Source: Hirsutella rhossiliensis
Taxonomy: Eukaryota > Ascomycota > Sordariomycetes > Hypocreales > Ophiocordycipitaceae
NCBI RefSeq assembly: GCF_020360975.1
Contig: NW_025408669.1
Span: 3,782,001 to 3,846,000 of the forward strand
Direction: 5' to 3'
DNA: 64,000 nt
In this document: one piece after another, positions 33,511 through 44,500 of the stretch
Position numbering within the stretch: the first letter of the stretch is position 1
Layout of the letters: every line of letters begins with the position of its first letter
Program-made: the position numbers and the translations under genes
The notes under the pieces: generated by a model
Told to the model about the DNA's origin: nothing
Databases searched by the model: none
Seen by the model: the letters and a program-made list of their open reading frames with translations, nothing else

Positions 33511-34900
33511 TGGAGAGATGGGCTTAATCTCCGCTGGCTTGATTGCCGGTAGTGGAAGTGGAAAAGGGGGAGAAGGGGGGGGGGGTTAAGCGCAACGTGA
33601 ACGGGGCCTCGATGGACGAGAATCACGCACTGTTTTCGACGACTCCCAGACGAAGCGCGAGCGAGAAAGTGATAGCGAGAGCGAGATATGGTGAAGCAGG
33701 GGAGGCTTGCCAAACCGGACGAATTAGTTATACAAAGCCGGTATGGCGCAGTCTCGGAAAAGGGGGCCCCCGAGTCCAAGCTCGGGGGCTTTCGACCACG
33801 GCGCCTGTGCGAAGCGACTTGCGCCGAGGAATACGGGCTCGCAGCCTCTTGGATAACGGCAATTGAATGTCAAAATAAAGGGTGGCCATGTCGGGCCAAA
33901 GAAAGGCAATTCATGTCTCGGGCCCTTGCATACAGACGATAGCGGCCTTTGTTGGTCCCTCGGTACAGCACCCAACACGCGCTTCTTCCGGTTTGTCGGT
34001 ACCGAGTTCATTGTCTTCTTCTTATTTTTAAGCCAATGGATTGCCCATGCCCGAAACCAGGTTCCGGGGCGTTGGCTTGATCCCAGGATGGCCCGGCCTC
34101 GACGAACCTAGGGTCAAGGCGTGACGTGATTCTTGTTGATCTACCATTTTGAATTTAAGACATGTCCAGCTTGGAGAGGTAGGTGCTGCTCCTCATCTCC
34201 TCCCGCATCCCCATCTCTGGCGTGGTTGACAATGATCTACAGAAATACGAACTTGCAAGAATATCGCATTTAAACTTCCACATCCGGCAACCGTGCGCGA
34301 GGATGGCGTCAAAGGAATTCGACGACCCAGGCTAGCCCACCCGGTGAGGCGGCAAAGCCCTTGTCCTGTTTCATCCTAGATTGACAAAGGGCAGATCGCC
34401 GCTCGTCCATGTGGCTGTGCCGCTCTATTTCCGCTTCCAAGAAACAGCGGCCTAGCTGTCAGATGAAAGGCAGGACGAGCGCGGGCTCGCATGGGTGGAA
34501 GAAGGGGAGTTCGCCATACTGGACGCTCAGCCTCGACTCCTACCTACAGCTACAATCCAACTCTCTGATTGAGATGATATCGGGAGAATGCGGTCTTTCC
34601 AAGTGTAACTCACATCTATGCAGGATAGCATCTACCACCTATTGCTGTGGTGGCAAAGGGAAGGAAAAGGCATCCAGCCAAGTCCAGCATGTCGTATTAG
34701 GGTATGTGTTGTACATATTTTGCATTATACTGCTCTTTTCTGCCCCTTTTGCCCCAATAGCAAACGCCACACAGCTCAGTCTCCCAAAAACCGCCAAGGC
34801 CCATGCCTCGGCCAACGGCCGTGCTCGTTTTGCGCCTCGCCAAACGTAGATATCGTAATCCGATTGCGCCACCATGTGAGAAGAGGACCAAGGAGCTCTC
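33511..34900. promoter_or_regulatory. sph3 promoter region and uge3 3' region
   Basis: 1390 bp. A pyrimidine-rich run on the minus strand just above the sph3 ATG (33560-33592) looks like a core promoter tract. The largest ORF (34409-34849, +) has no recognisable content and is probably chance. No RNA gene seen. Confidence 0.5.
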
Positions 34901-36280
34901 TCACGTCGCCTCGGCTTGGGCCTTGGACACGAACCTCCACAGATCCTCGGCGCACTTGGGGATGCTCTCGCGTGCCGTCCAGCCAAGCTCCCGCGCCGCC
35001 CGCCCGTTGGATGCGACGCAGAAGCCCACGTCGCCGTCCCGGCGCCCGACGCGGCTCACGGGAATCGGCCGGCGCGCCGCGGCTTCGAGGCTCTGCACCG
35101 CCTCAACGACCGTCGTGCCCGTGCCGGACCCCAGGTTGTAGGTGCGGAAGGGCGCGTCGACGTCCGAGGCCAGCGCGGCAATGTGTCCGCGCGCCACGTC
35201 GGACACGTGCACAAAGTCGCGTACCGGCGTCCCGTCACGCGTGTCCCAGTCGGAGCCGAAGATGCTGAGCTCTCCGAGGGAGCCCGTCAGGACCTGGGTG
35301 ATGACGGGAAAGAGATTGGTGGGGATGCCCTTGGGGTCCTCGCCCAACAGGCCCGAGGAGTCACAGCCGACGGGGTTGAAGTAGCGTAGGCAGACTATGT
35401 GCCAGGCCGAATCCGAGCGTGCAATGTCGGCCAGGATGGCCTCGCAAAAGTACTTGGACCGAGCGTAGGGGCTCTGCAACCCGACCACTTTGGGCTCGGC
35501 CACCGTCTTGCGGCCCTCGCCGTCCACGTACTCTTCGGTATGGTGGACCAGATCCTCCTCTCGCAGCGGCCGTCCCTGATCCGCCTTGGAACCATACACG
35601 GTGGCCGACGAGGAGAAGACAAAGGTGCGAATGTTGTATTCGCCCAGCAACTCGACTAGGTCCACGAGCCCGCATACGTTGTTGCGGTAGTACTGGATTG
35701 GCCGGGAAATGGACTCGGAGACGGACTTGTAGGCGGCGAAGTGGATGACGCCCCTGATCCGTGACTGTCTCTCCGGCGCAGGCTGTTGGTGGTCAGGGGC
35801 GCCGGGGTGCTGCTGCGGCTTGAAGCCCTCGGAGATGGAGTACATGTCGAGGAGAAACTGCATGGCCTTGCTCTGGTAGTCAATCTTGTGCAGGTGAAGG
35901 GCCGGCATGTCGCCGCCCTTTTCCCGGTAGTGGTGGGCGGCCAGCATCTGGATGCGGGAGAAGACAGACTCGAAGCTGTTGCTCAGGTTATCGACAATGA
36001 CCACGCTGTGTCCTGCCTTGAGCAGCTCTAGAGAGGTGTGGGATCCGATAAACCCCAGGCCGCCGATAACGAGGATGAATTTTCGGTTGGCATTGCGGCT
36101 GCTCGCATCCAGTCCCAAGAAACCCTCGCCGTCCTCGGATCCCGAGGTGGGCGTGGTGGGACGGGAGCTTTGGGGCGATCTCGGAGGCGTTCCCTGGGCC
36201 GATGATGCCTGGGATCCCGTGCAGGAGTGGGCAGGCATGATCGCAGAGCAAGGGATTGTGATGAAAGGCAGGGTATGCAA
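34901..36280 (-). CDS. uge3: Uge3-type UDP-glucose/UDP-GlcNAc 4-epimerase
   Basis: Single exon, 459 residues. Residues 67-455 form an extended short-chain dehydrogenase: the NAD-binding GGLGFIGSH (73-81), SSSATVYG (223-230), and the catalytic pair YARSK (Tyr272, Lys276), with LRYFNPVG and VRDFVHVSDVARGH further on. These are the standard GalE motifs. The enzyme interconverts UDP-Glc/UDP-Gal and, in the Uge3 type, UDP-GlcNAc/UDP-GalNAc in the cytosol, feeding the GAG synthase. The first 66 residues are a Ser/Thr/Pro-rich extension not present in ordinary galactose-pathway epimerases; an ATG at residue 15 would shorten it slightly. A second insertion, rich in Gln and Pro, lies around 150-175. 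It is divergent from gt4c across 2.3 kb. The cluster position is the main reason to call it Uge3 and not a housekeeping GalE. Confidence 0.88.
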   Translation of the reverse strand: MHTLPFITIPCSAIMPAHSCTGSQASSAQGTPPRSPQSSRPTTPTSGSEDGEGFLGLDASSRNANRKFILVIGGLGFIGSHTSLELLKAGHSVVIVDNLSNSFESVFSRIQMLAAHHYREKGGDMPALHLHKIDYQSKAMQFLLDMYSISEGFKPQQHPGAPDHQQPAPERQSRIRGVIHFAAYKSVSESISRPIQYYRNNVCGLVDLVELLGEYNIRTFVFSSSATVYGSKADQGRPLREEDLVHHTEEYVDGEGRKTVAEPKVVGLQSPYARSKYFCEAILADIARSDSAWHIVCLRYFNPVGCDSSGLLGEDPKGIPTNLFPVITQVLTGSLGELSIFGSDWDTRDGTPVRDFVHVSDVARGHIAALASDVDAPFRTYNLGSGTGTTVVEAVQSLEAAARRPIPVSRVGRRDGDVGFCVASNGRAARELGWTARESIPKCAEDLWRFVSKAQAEAT

Positions 36281-38568
36281 GTAGGATCGGACCGTCGAGA
36301 GAGGAACGAATAAGAGATACGGAGGAATAAAGACGCAAACGAGGGATACGAAAAAGATATTTGGCTATATCAGAACGAGCGAGAAGCCATGAGTCCAAGA
36401 TGGGATTTCTCGTCGAAGACGTGGGAAGGGAGACTGCTCTATAAAGCCGGAGTGTGTAGATGGAGAGAGGCATCGAGCGGAGACAATGGAACCCACCACT
36501 GCATAGACGTGGGCCGTGAGCTTGCTAGGACTAATGAGCATACGGGAACCGCAAAGACTCAACGGAACCCGATTGCTAGGAGGTTGACGGGGAGAGAGAG
36601 AACGCTCCCGACGTGACAGACTTGCCGCGTTGCGAGCCGACAAGTTGGCATAGACAGCCGTGCAAGAGGCAATGGCTCCGCTGAGGCATCCCGGATCTCT
36701 GTCTTCTGCTTTGCGCACCGGCCACTTAACCTCGGCTGGCGTGGTGGCATGAGCTTTCCTCGCAGCACCCGTATCAACCTGGAGCGTGCGGTGAAACGAG
36801 GGTGTGTCTCGAGTTGTGAGTACATCGATGGGCGTGAGCCGCAGGGCGAAGACTGGCGGCAGGACGAGTACGGGTTACGAGAGGCCTCTTGCCAGTCCCC
36901 GTATGGACTGGAGATGAATTCAAGCCCTCCCCCATAGTTGACCGTCGATGTTCGTGCGCACCCGAGCCCAGCCGCTCAGGCCAATTGAAACCGCCACGGG
37001 TGGGCGCGAGAAAGCTCGTGTTGAAAGCATTAACGGCTTAACTAGGCAAAAGTGGAACGCTCCAATAGATGCAATGTCATGTCGCGATGCTGTCCGCAGT
37101 TCGTATAGACAGATGAGAACAAGCCTGATTGAGGACGCGCCTAGACGAAGACGAAGCTGTTGAGCTGGGGCAACGGCGGAATACAGGAGTCGAAAGTTGA
37201 CGATTTGACGTCGTGGCCGTTGATCACCGAACAGGAGGAGCCGACGTCATTCCCTTTGTTGACATGGGATATTGATGAATGGTGGACGGGCCAAAGATAG
37301 AAGCCGCTGGAGCGCTCCGCACAAGTCGGGACCTGGCTCCAGCTGTTGTCTTGGCAGGGGCCTCAAAGCAGTCAAAGGACAATGCTTGGAGAGCTGATTC
37401 GGCCCGTTGCTTCAATTCCGCTTGCTCTTTTGCCTTGGACGCCGGCAGCCGAGGAACGGCGGCGCAGGCCTTGCCCGTGGGCCCGCCGTCGGAGAGAGGC
37501 CCGAGAATGCAGGGCAAAGGGACGGATGGATTCCATGGCCATTGCCGTCCACGTGGGCCCCGCAGGCAGGGGACAGGAACCGTAGCCAGCGGGCGTATCG
37601 TCAGCAGGGACCGGGGCTTGAGGGAGTGGAGTCGGAGTTGAACGGCGCTTGGCCTTGGGCAGACCAACGACACCTCCTCCATCTCAGGTGCCATCTGTCG
37701 TCTACTTGTCCGTTCAAGGCTGAACCCAAGCCTCGAAGACAAGGTTCGGCCGGCTGCGGCTAGCTACCGTATCTGCGCAAAGCTGGTTAGCCATGCGGCC
37801 TTCGTGGAGACGGGGAGAGAGTTCCGCCGCGATGGCGCTCCCGCTTGGACCTGAAACACGACCCAGACGCCGTCTCCCCTACTCCAGCTGCCTCCATCAT
37901 GAGCTCCGTTTTTAGGCCTGCTTGCGGCAACTCAAACTTGGGTTGAACTTTACCCCGGAGATTCGCGCATCGTCTTTGTCGGCAGAGCTTGGCGGCGTGG
38001 AGACGTTTCCCCAGTCTCTTTCTCGCCTCGGTTGGAGCGTGCACGGGTGGAACCGCCAACCCTTGGACACTGCATCAGGCGGTAGCGACTGGAGTCGAGG
38101 CGACGCCACGCCGGCTTTGTTATCGACATACGAGGGTGCGGCCTGCCGACGAGCTTTGCGTCGTTGCTGTGCTGTGCGGCGGGGACAAGAAAGAAAGGTC
38201 ATGGTGCCTCACTGGAATGCCCCGCCGAGAGCCCGTGGGTTACGGAGCTGGTAGCGCCTCGACTAGAAGCACCCACAGTGGCTTTGCCTCCAGCGCTCCT
38301 CCAGGGGCCCTCCGGGGACGCATTATAGTGGCCGTCTAGCAGCATTACCTTGCACCTCTGGACTTGACTCTCGTCGTCGTTTCTCTTAGTACTCATCAAC
38401 AGCCCAAGGCTGCCCATAGATGCCTTCCAGCCCAGAAGGATAGAGGTGCCGCCTACACACACACTCAATCTCATGGGCAACCCTTGATCCCATCCCCCCC
38501 CCCTCGCCTTCGTGCGTCTCGTCTTCATGTCGCCAGAGGCCGTCGTCCGTCTCTAGTCTCTCGCTAGC
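36281..38568. promoter_or_regulatory. Shared intergenic promoter region, uge3 / gt4c
   Basis: 2288 bp between divergent start codons. A C-rich run (38488-38500) and CT-rich DNA just before the gt4c ATG look like fungal core-promoter tracts. ORFs of about 100-170 codons on both strands overlap one another and match nothing I recognise. No consensus StuA site found by eye. Confidence 0.55.
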
Positions 38569-41500
38569 ATGACTTCCTTCTTTCAGCCCGACTCCTTTGA
38601 TCCCACCATCGAGGAGTGCGGCTCGTCAACCTTTGATGTCTACTGCAACAACATCGTCCCAGCAGACCGCCGCTTTCAGTCCCCTTACCAGGTCGTCAAC
38701 TTCGTCCTCGGCACAGCTGCCCTTGCCCTGCCTCTCCTGCTATGGCTCTTCCTGCTACTGCGGAGCAGCAGGCTCAAACAGCTTGCCGGGGCTTCACGGT
38801 ATGTTCGCTCTTGCAGATATTGAGCTTCCTCCCCTTTCCATCGCAGCACGCTCACCGGGCAACAGTTCAAGCAACAAAGGGGGCCAGTTCAAAGACCTGG
38901 ATGGCCATGGGACTACTGCTCCCCTAACTTGCGACACGAGCACTTCTCTCCCGTATGAATCGGACTCGGATGGCTCTTTGCAACCGCATCACGAGCCCTA
39001 CCATTTGACCGTCCTCCCCCTCGACTTCTCTCCGCCCGGCGCCGACCAGGACGACGTCGGCGCGCGGAAATCCACCCGCTGGACTATTGGCACCGTACTC
39101 CCGCCAAAGAGGCCCCTGGCCTGCGTCAACCTTGATGACCTCGGCCCCGAGGCCCTCCGAGATGCCCAGCTGGAGCGGACCACGGCGGTTCTGGTGTCCA
39201 TGTGCGTGGACGGGAACCTCGCCGGCCTCGCCCTTCGCGCCTCGTCTTCCACTAAGCCGAAGCAAGTCGAGAAGCTGTTGCATAGACTGTCTTCGAGTCA
39301 AGTCTCGGCCCTGCTCCTGTTCCACCACGATGGCTCGCGCATCCTCGACTCCATCAGCCTCGAGCACGCCGCGGGCATCGTCGTCGAAAATGCCGTCATC
39401 CTCCCAGACGGCCAGCGCAGAGATTACTTTCAGGCCAAGGGGCTCCGTGACATCACGGCCAAGTGCGCCAAGGAGCGCGAGACCAGGCCCGACTTCTTCC
39501 TTGGCTTTCTCGAGCTCTGGAGGCAACGGCCGCATCCGTCCATCGTCCGCCGAGCCGTCAAGCTCGCCGACCATTTCGGCGCCGTCGTCGAGCACGCCTC
39601 TTCGGACTCGGGCTCGGACCCGCAAGTGCCCTCGGTCCCGGCAAGTCGCACATTGAGCGCCTTTGAGTATCTGAAGCGCCCGGACGTGACAAAGGTGAAC
39701 GAGGCTGTCAAATTCCCTTCCTATTGCTGTCTTGGTGGCTGACCCCTGAGTGTAGTTGCAAAGCTGCTGGACCGCGGAGCAGCGTAAAACCTGGATCCCC
39801 GATGGCAAAGCAGCACCGCCGCCAATGGCACCGCTCGAAGCCAAGCAGCTCGGCTCCATCATCCCCGGCGCCCCCAAGCTTCTGCGTCACGAGCCGTTGC
39901 CACTCGCGCTCAGTAAGCTGCAGTCGGAGAAGCCGGCGTACTGTGATCCGCCCGAGTACGTCTCGTTTGCCCCGAGCCGTGACGACTTCTGGAACACGTC
40001 ACGCGACGGCAATACCCTCTCGCCATACGGCTGCTACTCCATTTGCTCCGAGCCGTCCCACGAAGACTACGTCGCCATCGTCGAGACTCAGCAGCACCTC
40101 AAGGAGCTCGACATGCTGCACGATGTCAACAGTGTAGCTTCCTTCAAGCTTCTCGGCTCTCTGCGGTCGCTCGCCGCATTGGATGGTTGTGGCCCTTTGG
40201 TCCAGGACCTCGTCAATGGCCTCGAGTCGCAGCATATTCGTGTCTACAGGGGCCTGGACACCGGCTTCCGACTGCCCGACGGAGATGCCTCCTTCTGGGG
40301 CGTTTCCAAGACTCGAGACCCTGATAAAAGGCTCTGTGTCGACATATTCATCTCGCAAAAGGCGCCAGATGATGCAGCCACCGTTCTTCACACCTGGCTG
40401 GCGCACCACGGCCTGCCCCGCGACCTGCGGTACCACTCGGAAGCCCTGCTCGAGACTGGCACCGGCAGTGCCGCTGCCCTCAGCGGTCTGCCCATGAGCA
40501 TCAAGGCTGGCATCGAAAGGGCAACGCGGGCGGAAACGCTCCAGCTGCTCCAGCAGATCCAGGTGGCGCGGCTTGACGGGCCTCTGAGGAAGCCCATGGT
40601 CGAACTGTGCCGCTTCCTGCTCGTTGACCAGACGTCGACGACGTTGCGGATGCGGACATATGGCCGTAAGCTCCTCGATGGCTCCATGACCATGCGCGAC
40701 GCCCTTGCCGTCCGGCTCGAAAGTCTGGTACGGCTCGGCGCCCACAAGCTGCCCCCTCTTGAGAATATCATGGAGCTCTACCGCCTGGTCGACGAAGCCG
40801 TTCGCGACGCTCTCTTCTACGGGGACAAGGAGCCCCTCAACGCATTCACCGGCGCCCTCGTCCAAGCCTTTGACATCGAGTCTTCAAGCCCACACAGCCA
40901 CGTTGACGTCGACACCGATCTCTTCGCCCTCGTCTTCTTCGGTGTGCTGCGCAGAGCGGCGTTTGAGGATGTCTACAACGAGGCTACCGACCGCTGCCCG
41001 CTCTTCCTCCAGCCCGACCAAGCAGCCGTCTTCTCGGAGCTCTGGGTCCTGGGTTCGCAGTGCGAGGGTTACTTTGGCATCCTGCCGCGCGACCTGGGCG
41101 AGATAATCTACGACCGCTACCGGCTCTTCCTCGAGGGGCGGGTGCCAAACACCGGCGACCGGACCAACGAGATCATGACCATGTACTCGAGCCTCGAGTC
41201 GAGCCCGCAGACCGAAAGCGTCGCCAAGCGCAACAAGTGGCGAGCCACGCTTGGGGGTCAGACGACCATGTTCGAGAAGCTCGACAAGTGGAAGACGCGC
41301 TTCGCCGAGTTTGGCGCCATGTCCATCTTTTGCCTCCCTGCCATTCTCGATGTCGTGATGCTCACCTTTATCGGCCGTGGCATGTTCATGACTGCATTTA
41401 TGCAGCCGGACCACCTCCGCGCCGCCGTCTACGCCCTGCTTATATCCCTCCTCCTCTCTGCCGGTATCGTTGGCTGGGTCGGTAGCACCGGCAACTACTA

Positions 41501-44500
41501 CCTCGCCCACTATGCCTACGACAACATGGTTCACTTTCACGTCCAGCGCCTCTCGGGCGGCTTTGTCCTGGCCCTCGCCGTAGCCGCCTGCGGTCTCGTC
41601 GTCTTCTCCCTCGTCTACTCTGTCGCCGTGGGCTTCATCTTCGTCGCCTTCCTCCTTGGCATCACCACCTACCTCAACCTGCTTGGCATCCTTGCGACCA
41701 TGCATCAGCAAGATAGCCCTATGACATCTGGCCGCACCGTCGTCTGGCGCAACATCCCCCTACTCCTGCTGTCGCCCCTCATCTCCTCCTTTGTCAACGG
41801 CCACGACATTAAGATATATCTCCCAATCATCTACACTTTCCTTCTCGCCCTCATTTACCAGCACCGTAAGCTGTGTCACGAGTGGTCCTGCTGGATGAGT
41901 AATATCCCTGACTTCTCCGACAAGGACGTTCTCGAATGGTTCGTGGCCAAGAACGAGTCAGGCCCAGATTCCGGGGAAACGTCGCAGGTCCGCGGCAAAG
42001 ATGCTCAGGATGCCTTTCGAGAGGCCGTCTCGTCCTATAGCCGCCGGACGCGAGACGCCGTCACCTCGGGTCTCATGGTCGACGCCCTTGTCGGTCGTGT
42101 GGCCAAGGGCATGCCCTACGTCGGCTGGCTGTTCAAAAAGGCCGTGCCAGACGGCAGCCTTCCGCCCACCTTCAGTAGCGGCTGGTTCACCCAGCTCAGC
42201 GATGCCAAGAAGCAGCAGCAGCAGCTGTCGCGAGGCCTCAAAGAACACAATGTCTTCATTCTCTTCCGCATGGCCCGCTACGACATTGGACAGAACTTGG
42301 GCCTGTTCCTCGTCGCCCTCATGGACCGCTGGGTGAGCGTCATCATGGGTGCCCGGCTTCCCCATGCCAGCCTCTACACTGACTCCCGCGCCCGCTACGG
42401 CATCTGCTTCTGTATCCTGTACTTCAGCTTCTCCGTCATGATCCTGGACGTTGTCTTGCAAAAGTATTGGAGCCTCCGCTTCACCTCGTCCAAGGAACCG
42501 CTTGCCGACTTCTACCACGCGCAAACAGTCGCCAAGGACTGGGAAAGGATGCGCCGCAGGACGCTCATGAGCGCCCTGGCTGAGCTTTTCCTGAAGATTC
42601 TCGCCGTCTTCGGCGCCACTACCCTCCTCCTCTGGGTCTTTGTCGAGAGCTCCGAGACGATGACGCTGTACTACCTCTACGTCCTCGGCTACACATGTGT
42701 CATCGTCTTCCAGTTCAACCGCTGCTTTACGACAAACGTTCACGCGCACATCGTCATCATCTTTTCTTCTGCCATTGTCGGCTTTGTGCTGGGATGTGTC
42801 CTCCACGCGGTCCCCGCGACGGCCGGCTGGCTCTACTCGGATGTTCTATCCCAAAACTGCGCAGCCGTGTTGGCGGCCTTCGGGACTTTTGCCTGGGCCT
42901 GGCGCGATTTCTCCACGCCCAGCACCACGAAGCTTACCCGCAGTGCCGGCAAGACCAACCAGGATCGAGAGATCTGGGCCCAGCCGATGCTCAGGGCAGA
43001 TGCCGATGCCGAGTCGAAGATGCCCCTGTTCAAGTCTCGCAAGGCCAACGGGGTCACGGCGATGCATGAGGATGGCTCCTTGATCGCGCAGAGGATCGGC
43101 CAGCTTCTACACAAAAGTCTTGCTCACCAAAACGCCATGGCCAAGGAAGCCCCATGGTCAGAGGAGCTTCTCGACACCGCCATCGCCATGTGGAACGCGC
43201 GCCGCGTCCGGGTTTTGGCCGTCGACCGTGAGAGCTTTTCCTCGTCTGGTCTGGGCGACATTTGCTCTTTGAGTCAGATCGATGGCGAAGTCCTCGTCAT
43301 CAAGGTCGGCTTGTTTGGCAAGACGGAGCTTCGCTCGCCTTCATGGCATTCGCTGCTTGCCACTGTGTCTGCCGAGGCCGTGCTCTACCATGTGACCCGA
43401 GTCGACCTTATGCGGTCGCACGCTCAAGCGGTACAGGCCGAGCACTTCATCCACGAGACAACCACCGTCTCCAAGCGAATCGAGGTCGAGCTGGCGTCCG
43501 GGGATGCGAGCGATCTGAAGCGTGTGATCCGCAAATCCAACCCCGAGCTCATGCGCCATCTCTGCTGGAACGTGGATGTTGAGTCTGATTGGCAATCCAT
43601 CCCCCAGAGCGGCAGAGAAGCCATCATTTCTCGCATCACGGGGCAGCCCATTGTCTTCTCCGAAGAGCTCTGGGAGTGGACGTCGCAGGAGCGCATCGAC
43701 ATACAGACTGTCGATTTCCATCTGTATCTCTCTCTCAACATCTTTCACAATTGCACAGAGAGGTATATGTCAACCGTCTTCTTCTCCGATGGTGATGGTC
43801 CCAACACCTTCGAACCCGCTGCCGAGTTGAAGCCCGTTCGAGTCCACGGTCGGCGGGGACCAGGCAACGTTCTGCAGCCCTTGGTCCGGGCTTTCACCGC
43901 GGTTCCCCTTTCCATCGTGAAATGGATAGCCGTCATCTCGGGCGGAGGGGCCAACGTCGAGAGAGAGCTCTGGTATAGCCTGCGCAATGTGTTTTGCGGC
44001 CGTCTGATCCTCCTTCCTACCTTGCTCGTGTGGAAGGCGTGCCGAAAGCTGAAGGACTCGTTGATTTATGCACTGCTTGTATATCACCGGCCCACCCTCG
44101 TCAACATTATCCGGCTTGCGCATAAGGGTGAGCGGCGCAAAATCACGGGAAACGCCATCGTTATGGACCAGGCCCGCAAGTCTGTCACCGCCTTCGCGAC
44201 CAGCGGCGAGGACGAGCAAGCCCACATGACTGTCGAGGCATTTGACGGGCTCCCGCAAACCCTTCCGCAGGGTAAGAAGCCGGCCTTCAAAGCCAGGTAC
44301 GATGAGCACCTTCGCCTGACCAGCCGCGAAGACGGAGACGGCACCATGGCGACCTACAACTACGGCGCTCGAGTTTGGCAGCGCAGGCCGCAGTCGAAGG
44401 AGGCTGTGGGCGACAAGTACAGGACCATTGGCATCTATGACTGCCACGGGCGCATCAAGCACGGGATCCTGACCCTGGGCGACTCGTCGATGCTCAACTT

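Noticed and set aside
34409..34849. 146-codon ORF between sph3 and uge3
   Set aside because: No start context, domain or signal, and low-information content; likely chance.
29414..38568. StuA-type binding sites (WCGCGWNM) in the GAG promoters
   Set aside because: Several CGCG sites were inspected in both divergent regions; none satisfied all positions, so none is claimed.
38597..39742. 381-codon ORF starting at 38597 as an alternative start of gt4c
   Set aside because: Its first 80 codons are a shifted reading of exon 1. Joining 38569-38798 to 38866 by a good intron gives a membrane helix and keeps frame.
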